Shown here in pieces: positions 1 through 11,181 of a stretch of DNA of 64,000 nucleotides. Position numbers and translations under genes: made by a program. Each line of letters starts with the position of its first letter. Within the stretch, counting starts at the first letter, position 1. Under the pieces are notes generated by a model. It had not been told where the DNA came from, searched no databases, and was given only the letters and a program-made list of their open reading frames with translations. The stretch comes from Vibrio coralliirubri (GTDB lineage Bacteria; Pseudomonadota; Gammaproteobacteria; Enterobacterales; Vibrionaceae): positions 2,294,001 to 2,358,000 of the forward strand of contig NZ_AP025470.1 in the NCBI RefSeq assembly GCF_024347375.1, in the 5' to 3' direction.

Positions 1-633
1 GTTGTGACGCATCAACTTAGCTTGGCCATAGCTTTTATCTTTGCTCTCCTCATCGTCGTTATCGTTTCGGTCGATATCGACTTCAGAGTCCGGCTTGACT
101 AAGTCAGTCACACCAACGGTGGTCACATCCATGTTGCCATCTTTGTCCCACGCTTTTAGGCGGAACATCAGCTGCTCACCGACCTCAAACTGATAATCAA
201 CATCAGTTTGACCATCCCAATTGATGTCAGAGTCGTTCGCCAGTTTATCGCCTTCAAGCACAGCGATTGGCTCAGACAAGCCAAAGTCACCCACGCGGTA
301 CACTTCCAACTGATACTTTTTGATGTAGTAACCATAGTTGGTGGTAATGGTGAAACCTACGCTGTCTCGTAGTGTTCCCTGCTCGACTTCCAACTCATCG
401 CTGACACTGACGTCGAGCACTGGGTCAAAGCGAGTGATGTCACGGCTTGCCCAAATAGCGCCTTGTTCTAGGTAAATACGCGAGCTGTCTTGGTCTTGGT
501 TCGGCTTGGTGATTTCAATGCCAGTCGTCTCAGAACCGAGTTTTTCAAGCTTACCTGTGTCTTTCGCTACCGCCATCACAGGAATGGCCGTTAACACACA
601 CGTCGCTAAACGAGACTTAATAAATACTTTCAT
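1..633 (-). CDS. Secreted or outer-membrane protein, N-terminal part only (partner of giant repeat protein)
   Basis: The first 211 codons are visible and the gene runs off the left edge. The start is ATG at 633, and residues 1-23 form a signal peptide ending in VMAVA before KD. The rest is a soluble, acidic, beta-rich region; around residues 190-200 there is a very Asp-rich stretch (DIDRNDNDDEES), which may be a linker or calcium-binding segment. I recognise no named domain in this part. It starts 42 bp after the stop of the giant DUF11-like gene on the same strand, so the two are probably co-transcribed. Giant DUF11-type proteins in other bacteria can be followed by large OmpA-type outer-membrane proteins; that this is such a partner is inference, because the C-terminus is outside the window. 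Confidence 0.7.
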   Translation of the reverse strand, partial: MKVFIKSRLATCVLTAIPVMAVAKDTGKLEKLGSETTGIEITKPNQDQDSSRIYLEQGAIWASRDITRFDPVLDVSVSDELEVEQGTLRDSVGFTITTNYGYYIKKYQLEVYRVGDFGLSEPIAVLEGDKLANDSDINWDGQTDVDYQFEVGEQLMFRLKAWDKDGNMDVTTVGVTDLVKPDSEVDIDRNDNDDEESKDKSYGQAKLMRHN

Positions 634-675
634 ACAATTTCCAGATACGGTTCCAATGGCTTACTTCTGTTCACT

Positions 676-3600
676 TTATTGGTCTTTGCGATGAACGCTA
701 AAGTTGAACTTGGTGAGCTTGTTCGGGGTAATTCGCAACACTTTCGGGTTTTCGCTTACCACTTCCATGGAGGTGGATAGCGAGTCAGTGTCCAACTTCA
801 CGAGGAAGTTCTTACCTTTCTTATTGAGTACCCATTGGTCGGGCACGTGGTAACGACCGTACTGGTCTGTGTAAATAACGATTCCCTCAACCGTCATCAA
901 CTTAACGCCCGGAATACCATCTTCGTAAATACCTTTGTTCTCGATAACGATTTCCCATAGGAAATCCTCACCATCGCGATATAGGTTTCTGGTTACATTG
1001 AGGTTTTCCGCGCTCAGTCCCTTTTTCTTGTCCGATTCATGTTTAAACTGAATCTGACCTTGTGCGTCGAACTCGATACGAGAACCCGCATCAGTCGTGA
1101 CGTAGAAATTAAAACTCTGCTGTGTGCGAGTTTTAAATTGAATCACCACTTTGCTGGTTTCTGGCAGGGCTCGGTTCACGGAATGACCCCAAAGGTCACC
1201 AAGATCCAAGCCTTGCTCAAGTGCTGTGGTTATTGCGCCATCTTGAATAGCAACATCTTGACCATCACGAATGATGTGCGTCGAATCAGCGATGTAGCCT
1301 TGTGTTGCTAAGTTCGCAGTTAGCTCAACATCAAACGCGGTTGCATCAGCTTGGAATCCATCTTTGTTATGATCTTCAAAAACTTTGCCGATGATCGATG
1401 AGGTATCAAACACCTTGTCCGGCTCTATGGTCACTTTGGCGGTGTCTTCATTAGAAACAGCCGTGCCATCAACCTTCGCTACTGCTGTATTGATGTAATC
1501 GCCAAAGGTGGCGCCTACCGATACACGCAATAAGTAACGAATACGCAGCTTTTCACCCGGGTCAAAGTTCAACGATGTGAACATTAACTTGCCCGTGTCT
1601 GATGGCTCTTGAGAGATAACCTGATCGTCTTCAGTACCAAACTCACCATCAATGCCGCTCAGCACAACTTCTGATGTGTCCACGATGTATTTCAGACCAC
1701 CTGGGTAGCGGTCTTCCACCGTCACGTTCTTAAAGTAAGATTCATTGTTGTTCTCAACGATGATCTCGTACTCAACCGCATCGCCAACTTGCGCGGTATC
1801 TTGCAGCGCAGACTTGGTCAGCTCCAACTCCCCAGAGTTATCAGGAATCTTCTTGATGTGAGTAGTTACGCTGTCGCTGGTTTCAGTACCGTCAGATTCA
1901 GTCGCCGTGAAGGTATTGGTAATGTCGTCATCCAAGCCCTTACCTAGCGTGCCCACTACTTCAAACGCGTAGGCATTACGTTTGTTGGATTTCAGGTTAA
2001 CGGTGATGTTTAAGTCTTTATTCAACGGGAAAGAATGACGCTGAATAACCGCGCCCGAGTCGTCGACTTCGACCCCTTCAATTGTCCAATCCGTAAAGAC
2101 TTTATTAGCAGTGCTGTTTTGTAGCTCACTGATCTCATCGGTTAGACGAACATTGGCCGCGTTACCTTGACCATTGTTAGTGACGGCTAAGTAATAAGTG
2201 ACACTGTCGTCATCTTCGGTGTATTCAGGTTTATCAGAACGTTTTTCAACAACCAGATCAGCACTTACTGGAGGCAAGTTCAAAGCTGAGACTTGATTAC
2301 CCGTTATCTGTTTAGATGCATCAGATTCCTTGGTGTTTTTCGAGCGAGCACGTGCTGTTGAACTGCCTGTCAAATCAAGGTAATAGCCAAAAACATCGAT
2401 GTTGGTCAGCATGTCTTCGTTAACCGTCAAGATGAAGGTGTAATCAATCTTGCCACCCGGTGCGATGTCAACGATCGTTGCTAAATCCCTATCGGTATCA
2501 AAAGTGCCCGGCTGCGTTTCTGCACCTTCCCATGTAGCACTTAGGGTTCCTTTATCAAAGGAATTACTGTGTGAGCCATCAATATGGTCTCCCATCGATT
2601 CAGCAAACTGAGTGTAAAGCGCCACATCTTTGGCAATACCGCGACCAATGTTCTGTACGACTAAGTGATACTCGACCTCCTCACCCGGTACGTAATAAGG
2701 TGCGTCGGTAAAGAGCTCAGCCTGGACAACGGCCGCGACAGTATGAACTGGAGGGCTGACCACATCACCGCCATCGACTTGCGCGGTGTTGACGATACGT
2801 CCCGTTGCCGTATCAACCACTGTACCTTTTGAACGGAAAACGACCGTACCATGTGGAGCGATATCAACACTGTATTCTGTTGGGCTGATTTGTTCGGCGG
2901 TTGTCCCGACTGTGGTTGATTCCACCGCCATTGAAGTTGTGCCAGAAACGAAAGCTGGGCCTGTTGTATCGTCGTAATACTCAACTTCAATCGAACTCAT
3001 ATCATCGACAACACTGAGGTCATTGATGTTGTTGTTGGAAGTATTCTGAATCGTAATCAGGAACTCTAATTCCCCACCCGGCACATATTCCGTCTGCACA
3101 TTGGTTTTCGTTGCAACAAACTCAGAATCTTTCGGTGTCATTACCACTGTAGAATCTTGTTGAGTACCGTTATAAGTGATGGTCGCCGTATTACTAATAT
3201 CACCAACAGCAGTTGTACGAATCAATGCTTCGACATGGAACGTCACGGTGCTTTGTGGCGCAATATCCATGTAGGCGTCGATATCTTTGCTCAACTCAAA
3301 GCTCTCTGGGTTCACCACTGTACGGTCATCACTCGCTTCAAAGCTGACTTCCCACATTAGGAATGCCGACTCTTTTTTATCAGTCGTCGTGTCAACTTGA
3401 ATGTCACTGATGATGTCTTGCAGTTGAACACCTGCAGCAAAAGAGTCAGAGCTGTTGGTTACTGTGATCTCGTAGTGGCTCAATTTGGTGACTTCGTACG
3501 TCGGAGTGTCGACTGTTTTTTCAATAGACAGCGTTGCTAGTACAGGTGTACTCGTCGCAGAGTCGTCAAAAGTCGTGCCGTCAAAAGAGGCTGATGCCAA

Positions 3601-6600
3601 GTTCGTGATATCACCGGTTGCAAGTGCATTGGTTGTCACCTGAATCGTGAAAACAACGCTATCTTGAGGAGCAATATCTAACGTTTCGTTAAGATCTTCG
3701 CCACTCGTTGGAGCTGGCACTGGCGTCTCACCCGTTGCTGAGGCTGCCGAGATTTGGATTGAAGCAGGCTCAAAGGCGTGCGACGTCTCACCACCAGCAA
3801 TTGTGGTTTCAACAGACTGCAGCGCATCCTCAATGGCAACATCTTCTGCCCAGCCTAATCCGTTGTTTGTCACGGTCACTGTGTATTGCAGAGTCTCTCC
3901 TGGGAGGTACTCCGCCTTATCAACCTCTTTCGTGATTTCGACTTGCGCATCTTCAGGAATGTAAGTCGCATCTGCGGTGTATTCACCATCATCACCTTCG
4001 ACTTTAACCATATTAGTGATCTCGCCTTTGGCCTTATCATTAACAGTGTTGGTCACGACAAATGAATAACTGTCACCCGGGTGAATGCTGTACGTCGCAC
4101 TATAACCCTGTGCGTTATTAACCGCATCTTTGCGAGCATTCAGGGCTGGATCGCCACTGCCATCAAGCTGTTCGTCGCTAATGATCCAATTACCTGTCAA
4201 CGCTTGCGCTTGATCTGGGCTGTTAGCCACCTCTGTCATGATGGTATCTATACGATCGGTCAGGATCTGATCCACAAGGTAGCCTTCCCCTGTATTCGCG
4301 ACGGTGATCTTGTAGGAGATAGGCTGACCCGGCTGATACTTAGCGTCAGGTTCATCAATCGGAGTCGCTTCTTTGGTTAACACCAAGTACCCCGATTTTG
4401 GAGTGATATACCCCTCTCTCAAACGAATCATCTTTGAGTCGTCTAAACCATGTCGCAGATAAGCCGTATTGGTAAAACGACCTATTGCGTCATCACGAAC
4501 CTTGCCTTCGATATGAATACGAACGAGCGTGTGCTGAGCACCACCACCGGTACCTGTGTCATCACGCCCAGAGATCTTAAGAGACTCAGCCGGTAGATTA
4601 ATATCTGGGCTGTTTTGCCCTACCAATTTATCTAGCTCGGAGAAGTCATTCGCATTTGGGTCTAAAGGAGCAGAGTTAGCAAGAACATCATAATCAATCG
4701 TCCACTCAGTGAGTGCCGTTTGCATCGAGCCATCGACAGTTTCGACTTCAAAGCCACTGATCATATCTCGGATTGAGAACAAGCCAGTGTCAACATCATC
4801 ATTGGTAATATCAATGTAGTAATTGATCGTCCCTCCCGGCACGTACTCAGGAGTATCTGTCCACTTATCAACTAGGATATTCGAGCGACCCGGATCAAGT
4901 ACGATGTCGTTGGTGTCATCACCGTTCACTTTTGCCGTATTAGTGATAGTACCGGTTGCTGATGTTGATACCTTGCCTTTCACATCAAAAACAATACGCT
5001 CACCAGGACGAAGGTCGACAGTCGCATCCAAAGGGACACTTCCGTTATAGTCACCCTGTACATCATATGAACCAGCAGGTTCTACCGCAATCGCTGTTGA
5101 CCACTCAGAAAACGCATCATCACCATCTTCCGTTTTAATGGCCTGAATCGCATCAATAACGCTCACATCATTTGCGATGCTATCGCCTGTGTTATCTAAC
5201 GTCACTTGATACTCAACATCACCACGTGGTGCGTAAGTACAACCGCTGCCATCGTTTGAAGGAACAGAACACCCTGCCGATTCACCATCGGTATAAACTA
5301 AGGTTTTGAAGTAATCGAGCTCAACCGCTTGTGGTGGAATCTTTTCAGATGTAGCAGATTCACTGTCTGCCGTTACTCGGTTAGCGCTGATAGTACCCAA
5401 TGCGTCATCGCGTATTACACCAGTTGCGTTGAACGTCAACACTTCACCTGCGGCAATATCTGTCTCGATGTTTAGGTTGCTGGTTGCGTTGTAGCCTGGT
5501 ACATAAGTATCAGCGTTGGCATCAATACCATTACCGACTTCATGAGATATCTCACTCGAAACAAACGCCGACTCTACATCTCCGCCAATGACTTCAACTT
5601 GAACGTTGCTCATCACATCTTTGATGTGCACATCGTTAGCCCAACCATTTTCTGGGTTAGCCACGACAAACTCATACTCGACTTGGTCCCCCGGTAGGTA
5701 GGTGTCACCATCAGAGAACGGTTTACCATTCACCGATACCACACGTTTAGAGACACTAATCTTGTTTTCAAGCGGTAATAAATTCGCACTTCGAACACTA
5801 CCGTCGTAACTAGCTCTGTTGAGGACTTCACCCAATGCATCTTCACGGATAACACCATGAATGGTAAAAGTCAGGCTTTCTTGAGGCGCGATAACGATCT
5901 CGTTATCAATGTCGAGATTGTTACCAGAAACAAAGTCAACCGCATCCGTAATTGAGCCAGCAGCTGCTGCTTTCTCTAGATTCACTTCCCAACCAGACAA
6001 AAACGGCTGGCCGACAGGGTCACTACCTGTTGTTGAAGCGTCTTCTGCAATACGAGTTTCAATCGCTGAAATAGTATCCTCTAATCGAGAACCATACTCT
6101 GTGCCATTACCTGTATTTTTAATTTGAACGCGGTAGTAAACCTCGCTTTCTCCAGACGCTTGAGAGTAATGTTCTTTCTTACTCGATAGGCCAGAATCGG
6201 AGAACACTTGCTTGCTGAATACGACTTCTGGCTCCGACATTGATGCTGGCGGAGAAACGGCAATAAATTCATTGCCGTTGTCTTCGCCCATGTAGGCTCT
6301 GTTAGTAAATGAGCCTACTGCTTTCGGACTAATCTTGGCTTTAATGACATAACGTACGAATGCGAGTGCCCCTGAACGACCAAAGTTATCCGCCGAGATA
6401 TCAAAATGTGTATCAATTGGCTGGTTATCTCGAATCGAGTTATCAACGTCTGGGTCTGAGATTCCAGAACCGTCTGCGAAGGTTTCAATTGTCCAGCTAT
6501 CAAAGGCCGGGCCACGAGAACCATCGAAGTACTGCGTGTTAATTTGGTCAATGTCGTCACGTAAACTCATATCATCAACGTGAGCGCTAGAGACGTTCTC

Positions 6601-9600
6601 GATTAAGATTTCGTACTCAATGTACCCCCCTGGCATATAACTTGTAGCCCCTGGCATTGGGTTATCATCAGCATCGTAGTAAGCGAGGATGTTCTTCTCA
6701 AAATCAACTTTGCGAGCTTCTTGTTGGATGTTGTGAGAAATCGTATCGCCATCAACAGTCAATACATTCACGATACCGCCATTCGCTTTATCGTTGATGG
6801 TCGCAACCACTCGATACTCAAGTGTCGCCCCCATCGGAATATCCGCTTCAAGATTGAGGTTAGTGTCCGTTGAGGTATAGACATTACCCGCACCAGCTCC
6901 AGCATCTACGTAATCGGAATCGGCACCAGAAGCGATAGATGTAATTGTCCAGCTTGAATAAGCAGGCCCGGTCGACCCATCAACGAGATCAACGGTAATG
7001 TCTTTTAAGTTGTCGACGATTGGGATGTCGTGAGCGTTACCTTTACCATCGTTCTCAACCACTAAATGATAAGTCACCGTTTTACCTGGTTCATAAACCA
7101 CTTCATCGGTTGTTTTATCGAAATTCAAGTGGTAATCATCGGGCAGCACTACGGTATCGCGGTAATGAATATCACCAGTCGCATCAGGTCTAACGATACC
7201 CGTAACGGTGTAAGTCACGTCTTCCCCTGCGTCGATATCAATGGAAGTCACGATATCGGTATCATTCTTAACATCGCCGTCGTTTGTGCCATCGGTTGTT
7301 CCCGCATTTGCAGGGTCGCTCTTCGCAACGGCAACCGTAAACTTATTCGTACCCGCCACATCATCGAAGAACGGATTTCCAAACGTACCGTCTTGAAGCT
7401 CAACCGAGATACCATTGATCAGTTCATTGACGTCAACATTGTTACGGTAGCCATGGCCATCCTGAGAGTTGTACTTGATGGTATAAGTCAGCTCATCGCC
7501 CGGAGAGTAGCGGTTAATGTTAGTTGTGCGAACAACGCCGCCACTGTTATGTACCTGATGGTTTTCAGCCACTGCACGTTTGGCATACTCACAGTCATTG
7601 GTACACCCAACATCACTGCTGTGGATCAGCACCGCCTCGTTGCGGATGATTCCAGCGTCTCTATCAGCAACACCACTGGATACCGCATTATCTTTAACAC
7701 GCGCTTTGATACGCACGGTCACGTAATCTTTAGCGGGAATAGAAACCGGTAACTCGACGTCTTCAGTCGTTGGAGAACCAAAGCCCGAACCAGTATCAAC
7801 CGACCAATACTCAAATGGATTCTGAGCAAGAAAGTCTTCGGCTTCCCCATCTTTATCGTTAGCCAGCGTTGTGGTGATATCGCTCAATCGATCCATAAAA
7901 ATAAGATCGGTTTCTTCAGTATCACTATTGTTGCCAATAACGATGGTATAAGTAAGATCTTCACCCGGTGTATAACGAACTACGTCCGTCGTTTTGGCCA
8001 GTGAAACGTTGATGTCATAGGCACTGTTCGAGTTATCTATTTGCGCAGAAGAGCTGTGCTCACGGTCTGTGATCGGGTCATAAACATCAACACGGTTTGA
8101 CACTTGGTCTTCTTCATAATCAGACCTAACCACACCACTTACCTCATAGTGCACCCAGCCACCAGGAGTGATATCTACGTTAGTATCAATATCAGCATTG
8201 TCAGAGATATCACCGTAGCGCGAACCCGGTTTGTCTGTATTGGTTGTTCCGACAATAGTCCAGCTATCAAAAAAGTTAAGCGCTGAAATACTATCTTGTA
8301 CCTTTGCATCATTAGCGTAACCAACACCTCGGTTGTAGATGTAGATATCAAACGACGTTCGCTCACCACCCACAAACTCTGCACTTTGAGCAGTTTTATC
8401 AACCACAAGATTAGGCTCGCTAGGGTGAGTGCTAACGGTATCCGATAGGTTGGTATCTGGCCCCGTTACCTTGGCTGTATTGCTGAACGATCCCCATAGG
8501 ATTTCAGTGTCATCACTGCGGTCAAGCTGGCCAACAATGGTGTAGGTGATAGAAGCGCCGGGAGGGATTTGTGCCGTAGCATTAAGGTCATTATTATCCG
8601 AAAACTCACCGGGATCGGTTACGGCTAGCACCCAAGGAGAGACCGCCTCTTTTTGAGCGCTGATCGTCCAAGATGAAAATACCGGTTTGGTTTCACCCGG
8701 CTCATGAAGAAGCTCAGCCTCTATCGTGCTGATTTCATCTTTAACGTTAATATTAGACGCAAAACCATTCCCTTCCGGGTTGCTCACCTTAATTGTATAG
8801 GTGATTTCAGTCGTCGTATCGGTATAGGCATTTTGTTCATTGTGCCCATCTACACGCTTGTCTAGAGTGAGGTAATAATCACGGGGATAAGCACCTCTAT
8901 CAGAATAGAGCACGCTGTTTACCGTCACTTCATTACGGATTTCATCATCGGCAATGGGGTTTACGATCGCCGCAATGCTATAAACGATCTTATCGTGTGG
9001 GGCCAACTTAGCCTTCTCGTCCAAGATAAGTTTATTGCTTTGATTACCTTCAATTTGACCAGTAAAGCCGGGATCACTGTTTGTCGAAATTGAGCCGTCA
9101 GAGGCATAGGATTTCGCAGTAATAACCCAGCTCAAATACGCTTTAGTCGGTGTATCATTAATAGACTGAGTCATGACAGAGACTAAATCATCATAAACCG
9201 GTACATCAATCGCGTAGCCGTCACCGTTATTCTCTACCGTGATGTCGTAGTTCAGGGTACCGCCAGCTGAGTAGTAACGAGAATCCACTTCCTTTTGGAC
9301 TTTTAATTTCGAGTTTGGCATTTGAACGCCAGAGCCCGACTCACCTAAGTTATCCCCTAAGCACAAGCCGGCATCGGTACCATCATCAACAATCTGACCC
9401 ACACTGGTGTCTGCCACTTTTGCGGTCAGCTTATAATGAACATAGCCCTCAGGTGCGAGGTCAACTTTCAAATTGATGTCGTTTGTTGTCCAAGTATTGT
9501 AATTAAATGAACCATAGTTCGATCCATCACCACTTCTATCGGCGACTTCAAGCTTCCACTCGGAAAATGCTGAAGCGTTAGAGCCATCCGCTTGCTCTGT

Positions 9601-11133
9601 CACGATACAAGCAAATTTGTCGACAACTTCGATATCGTTCGCGAAGAACTCAGAATCTTTGTTCGAAACAACAATGTCGTACACCACTTCATTCTGACCA
9701 GCAATACCCGGTACATAGGTGGTATCAGTGGTTTTCTTATTGCGGGTAATTTGGCTCGATGAAGAGTGGATGACTTCTTTAGTGTCTAAAGGATTTGTTA
9801 GCACGTCACCAGAATCTGCCGTGCCATCTGCATCCACTACCCGTGCGATGACTTCAGGAATGGCACCAATCGAAACAGGGCTGACATCAACTTCGACTGA
9901 GTAAAGAATTTGCTCACCTGGGTAAATTGAGACGACATCATTCAAAGATTTATTCGATTCAATGCCACTATCCGCTAACTCAGAAGTACTATTAGCGCCA
10001 AGAGTAATCACTTGGTTGGTCCAAGACTCATACGGGTTACCTGTTGTGTCATCCGCGTTCTTGTCGGTACTGATTTCGTTACCTAAGTCGGTCTTAAGAT
10101 CTTCCAAAAATTGCTGAACAGAATAGTGATAAGCGATGCCCGAGTTTTCTTGGTTGGTTACCTTCACCGTGTAAGAAAACTTGTCATCAACCAAGTAACT
10201 GTCTGATTGGTTTAAGGTATGTGTAAGAGACACATTCGGCTCAGTAGGCGGCGTGGTTAGCACATCAGCAGAAACCAAAGCATCACGAGTTTCAGCTGCC
10301 ACATCGCCATTAACAATATCGCCGACTAAATTGTCGGCAACGGTAGCTTCGATGGTGTAAGTAATAGATCCGCCGATATCTATCGACGCATCACTGACAA
10401 CTAAATTCCCTGATGAGTTAAATGTCCCGGCATCACTTTCATCCCCTTCGACTGAAGCTGAATTGACGTTGTCTGTAAAAGCCGGTTCAAGTGCAGCTTC
10501 AATATTCAGCGCCTTGATATCAGCAATAGCACCTTGAACGTCAATCGCTTTAATAACAGTATCACCGGTATTCAATACCTTGATGGTATAGGTAAGTTCA
10601 TCATTCAGTTGGTAGTGAGTCTTATCAACTGACACCGTAATGTCGTGTTCATATAGGCCTCGTTGAATGGATTCTGTATTTGATTCAACAGCATCCAACA
10701 GTCCAGTGCTCGCACTTGCGACGTTATCAATCGTACCGGCTGCGTCAGCAGAAACGGTGGCGACCATGGTATAGGTCACCGACCCACCAGCCGCAATACG
10801 CACACCTGATGCATCTAAGTTTCCGAAGCGACTGTAATCACCTGGAGATGACAGGAAGGAGGATTGCGCTTGAGTCGAAACTTGCGAGAACGCGTTAACA
10901 TTATTTCCTTGATCATCTGTCGTTAAGATATTTAACAGCTCATCTTTAACGTCCAACTCAGCGATAGCTTTATCCGACTCATTCGTTAAAACAAGCGTAT
11001 AAGCCACCTCTTGGTCGTTGTCGTAAGACGCACTGTCAACAGACAGATCCATAACAAGACCCGTTGTGCCCGCATAGGAGGCGAATGGAAACAGCAGAAT
11101 GGATAAAAAAAAGGCAAGATTGTATCTGAACAT
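676..11133 (-). CDS. Giant secreted protein with about 22 DUF11-like repeats (about 3,485 aa)
   Basis: The longest open frame starts at 11181, but the Met at 11133 (MFRYNLAFF) begins a clean signal peptide ending FASYA before GTTG, so I start there. By eye there are 22 tandem units of about 145 residues. Each opens with a pattern like K..d...Y.pGe.l.Y.i.v.N.G.g.a.dv.v.D.i..i, carries a central S.W.i motif, and ends with G.i.N.a.v. The units are strongly diverged from each other, and the last one (from about residue 3,100) is closest to the canonical DUF11 pattern. The C-terminal 240 residues hold a SdrD-B-like start (GKVFEDHNKDG) and a carboxypeptidase-regulatory-like motif (TDQYGRYHVP). The protein is rich in Asp, Thr and Ser. 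No RTX repeats, sortase signal or type I secretion tail is visible. A role as an adhesin or surface fibre is likely but inferred from architecture. Confidence 0.85.
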   Translation of the reverse strand: MFRYNLAFFLSILLFPFASYAGTTGLVMDLSVDSASYDNDQEVAYTLVLTNESDKAIAELDVKDELLNILTTDDQGNNVNAFSQVSTQAQSSFLSSPGDYSRFGNLDASGVRIAAGGSVTYTMVATVSADAAGTIDNVASASTGLLDAVESNTESIQRGLYEHDITVSVDKTHYQLNDELTYTIKVLNTGDTVIKAIDVQGAIADIKALNIEAALEPAFTDNVNSASVEGDESDAGTFNSSGNLVVSDASIDIGGSITYTIEATVADNLVGDIVNGDVAAETRDALVSADVLTTPPTEPNVSLTHTLNQSDSYLVDDKFSYTVKVTNQENSGIAYHYSVQQFLEDLKTDLGNEISTDKNADDTTGNPYESWTNQVITLGANSTSELADSGIESNKSLNDVVSIYPGEQILYSVEVDVSPVSIGAIPEVIARVVDADGTADSGDVLTNPLDTKEVIHSSSSQITRNKKTTDTTYVPGIAGQNEVVYDIVVSNKDSEFFANDIEVVDKFACIVTEQADGSNASAFSEWKLEVADRSGDGSNYGSFNYNTWTTNDINLKVDLAPEGYVHYKLTAKVADTSVGQIVDDGTDAGLCLGDNLGESGSGVQMPNSKLKVQKEVDSRYYSAGGTLNYDITVENNGDGYAIDVPVYDDLVSVMTQSINDTPTKAYLSWVITAKSYASDGSISTNSDPGFTGQIEGNQSNKLILDEKAKLAPHDKIVYSIAAIVNPIADDEIRNEVTVNSVLYSDRGAYPRDYYLTLDKRVDGHNEQNAYTDTTTEITYTIKVSNPEGNGFASNINVKDEISTIEAELLHEPGETKPVFSSWTISAQKEAVSPWVLAVTDPGEFSDNNDLNATAQIPPGASITYTIVGQLDRSDDTEILWGSFSNTAKVTGPDTNLSDTVSTHPSEPNLVVDKTAQSAEFVGGERTSFDIYIYNRGVGYANDAKVQDSISALNFFDSWTIVGTTNTDKPGSRYGDISDNADIDTNVDITPGGWVHYEVSGVVRSDYEEDQVSNRVDVYDPITDREHSSSAQIDNSNSAYDINVSLAKTTDVVRYTPGEDLTYTIVIGNNSDTEETDLIFMDRLSDITTTLANDKDGEAEDFLAQNPFEYWSVDTGSGFGSPTTEDVELPVSIPAKDYVTVRIKARVKDNAVSSGVADRDAGIIRNEAVLIHSSDVGCTNDCEYAKRAVAENHQVHNSGGVVRTTNINRYSPGDELTYTIKYNSQDGHGYRNNVDVNELINGISVELQDGTFGNPFFDDVAGTNKFTVAVAKSDPANAGTTDGTNDGDVKNDTDIVTSIDIDAGEDVTYTVTGIVRPDATGDIHYRDTVVLPDDYHLNFDKTTDEVVYEPGKTVTYHLVVENDGKGNAHDIPIVDNLKDITVDLVDGSTGPAYSSWTITSIASGADSDYVDAGAGAGNVYTSTDTNLNLEADIPMGATLEYRVVATINDKANGGIVNVLTVDGDTISHNIQQEARKVDFEKNILAYYDADDNPMPGATSYMPGGYIEYEILIENVSSAHVDDMSLRDDIDQINTQYFDGSRGPAFDSWTIETFADGSGISDPDVDNSIRDNQPIDTHFDISADNFGRSGALAFVRYVIKAKISPKAVGSFTNRAYMGEDNGNEFIAVSPPASMSEPEVVFSKQVFSDSGLSSKKEHYSQASGESEVYYRVQIKNTGNGTEYGSRLEDTISAIETRIAEDASTTGSDPVGQPFLSGWEVNLEKAAAAGSITDAVDFVSGNNLDIDNEIVIAPQESLTFTIHGVIREDALGEVLNRASYDGSVRSANLLPLENKISVSKRVVSVNGKPFSDGDTYLPGDQVEYEFVVANPENGWANDVHIKDVMSNVQVEVIGGDVESAFVSSEISHEVGNGIDANADTYVPGYNATSNLNIETDIAAGEVLTFNATGVIRDDALGTISANRVTADSESATSEKIPPQAVELDYFKTLVYTDGESAGCSVPSNDGSGCTYAPRGDVEYQVTLDNTGDSIANDVSVIDAIQAIKTEDGDDAFSEWSTAIAVEPAGSYDVQGDYNGSVPLDATVDLRPGERIVFDVKGKVSTSATGTITNTAKVNGDDTNDIVLDPGRSNILVDKWTDTPEYVPGGTINYYIDITNDDVDTGLFSIRDMISGFEVETVDGSMQTALTEWTIDYDVLANSAPLDPNANDFSELDKLVGQNSPDINLPAESLKISGRDDTGTGGGAQHTLVRIHIEGKVRDDAIGRFTNTAYLRHGLDDSKMIRLREGYITPKSGYLVLTKEATPIDEPDAKYQPGQPISYKITVANTGEGYLVDQILTDRIDTIMTEVANSPDQAQALTGNWIISDEQLDGSGDPALNARKDAVNNAQGYSATYSIHPGDSYSFVVTNTVNDKAKGEITNMVKVEGDDGEYTADATYIPEDAQVEITKEVDKAEYLPGETLQYTVTVTNNGLGWAEDVAIEDALQSVETTIAGGETSHAFEPASIQISAASATGETPVPAPTSGEDLNETLDIAPQDSVVFTIQVTTNALATGDITNLASASFDGTTFDDSATSTPVLATLSIEKTVDTPTYEVTKLSHYEITVTNSSDSFAAGVQLQDIISDIQVDTTTDKKESAFLMWEVSFEASDDRTVVNPESFELSKDIDAYMDIAPQSTVTFHVEALIRTTAVGDISNTATITYNGTQQDSTVVMTPKDSEFVATKTNVQTEYVPGGELEFLITIQNTSNNNINDLSVVDDMSSIEVEYYDDTTGPAFVSGTTSMAVESTTVGTTAEQISPTEYSVDIAPHGTVVFRSKGTVVDTATGRIVNTAQVDGGDVVSPPVHTVAAVVQAELFTDAPYYVPGEEVEYHLVVQNIGRGIAKDVALYTQFAESMGDHIDGSHSNSFDKGTLSATWEGAETQPGTFDTDRDLATIVDIAPGGKIDYTFILTVNEDMLTNIDVFGYYLDLTGSSTARARSKNTKESDASKQITGNQVSALNLPPVSADLVVEKRSDKPEYTEDDDSVTYYLAVTNNGQGNAANVRLTDEISELQNSTANKVFTDWTIEGVEVDDSGAVIQRHSFPLNKDLNITVNLKSNKRNAYAFEVVGTLGKGLDDDITNTFTATESDGTETSDSVTTHIKKIPDNSGELELTKSALQDTAQVGDAVEYEIIVENNNESYFKNVTVEDRYPGGLKYIVDTSEVVLSGIDGEFGTEDDQVISQEPSDTGKLMFTSLNFDPGEKLRIRYLLRVSVGATFGDYINTAVAKVDGTAVSNEDTAKVTIEPDKVFDTSSIIGKVFEDHNKDGFQADATAFDVELTANLATQGYIADSTHIIRDGQDVAIQDGAITTALEQGLDLGDLWGHSVNRALPETSKVVIQFKTRTQQSFNFYVTTDAGSRIEFDAQGQIQFKHESDKKKGLSAENLNVTRNLYRDGEDFLWEIVIENKGIYEDGIPGVKLMTVEGIVIYTDQYGRYHVPDQWVLNKKGKNFLVKLDTDSLSTSMEVVSENPKVLRITPNKLTKFNFSVHRKDQ

Positions 11134-11181
11134 TAACGCGCACTTCACAGTAGATTGACAAGCGTCTAGGCAAAAGGCCAT

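Noticed and set aside
7066..7752. Open frame of 228 codons on the plus strand inside the giant repeat gene
   Set aside because: It lies wholly opposite the coding strand of the giant gene, whose repeats are continuous here; composition is that of an antisense shadow.
676..11133. RTX adhesin with type I secretion
   Set aside because: Asp-rich repeats suggested it, but no GGxGxD nonapeptides are present, and no ABC exporter, membrane-fusion or TolC-like genes are adjacent.
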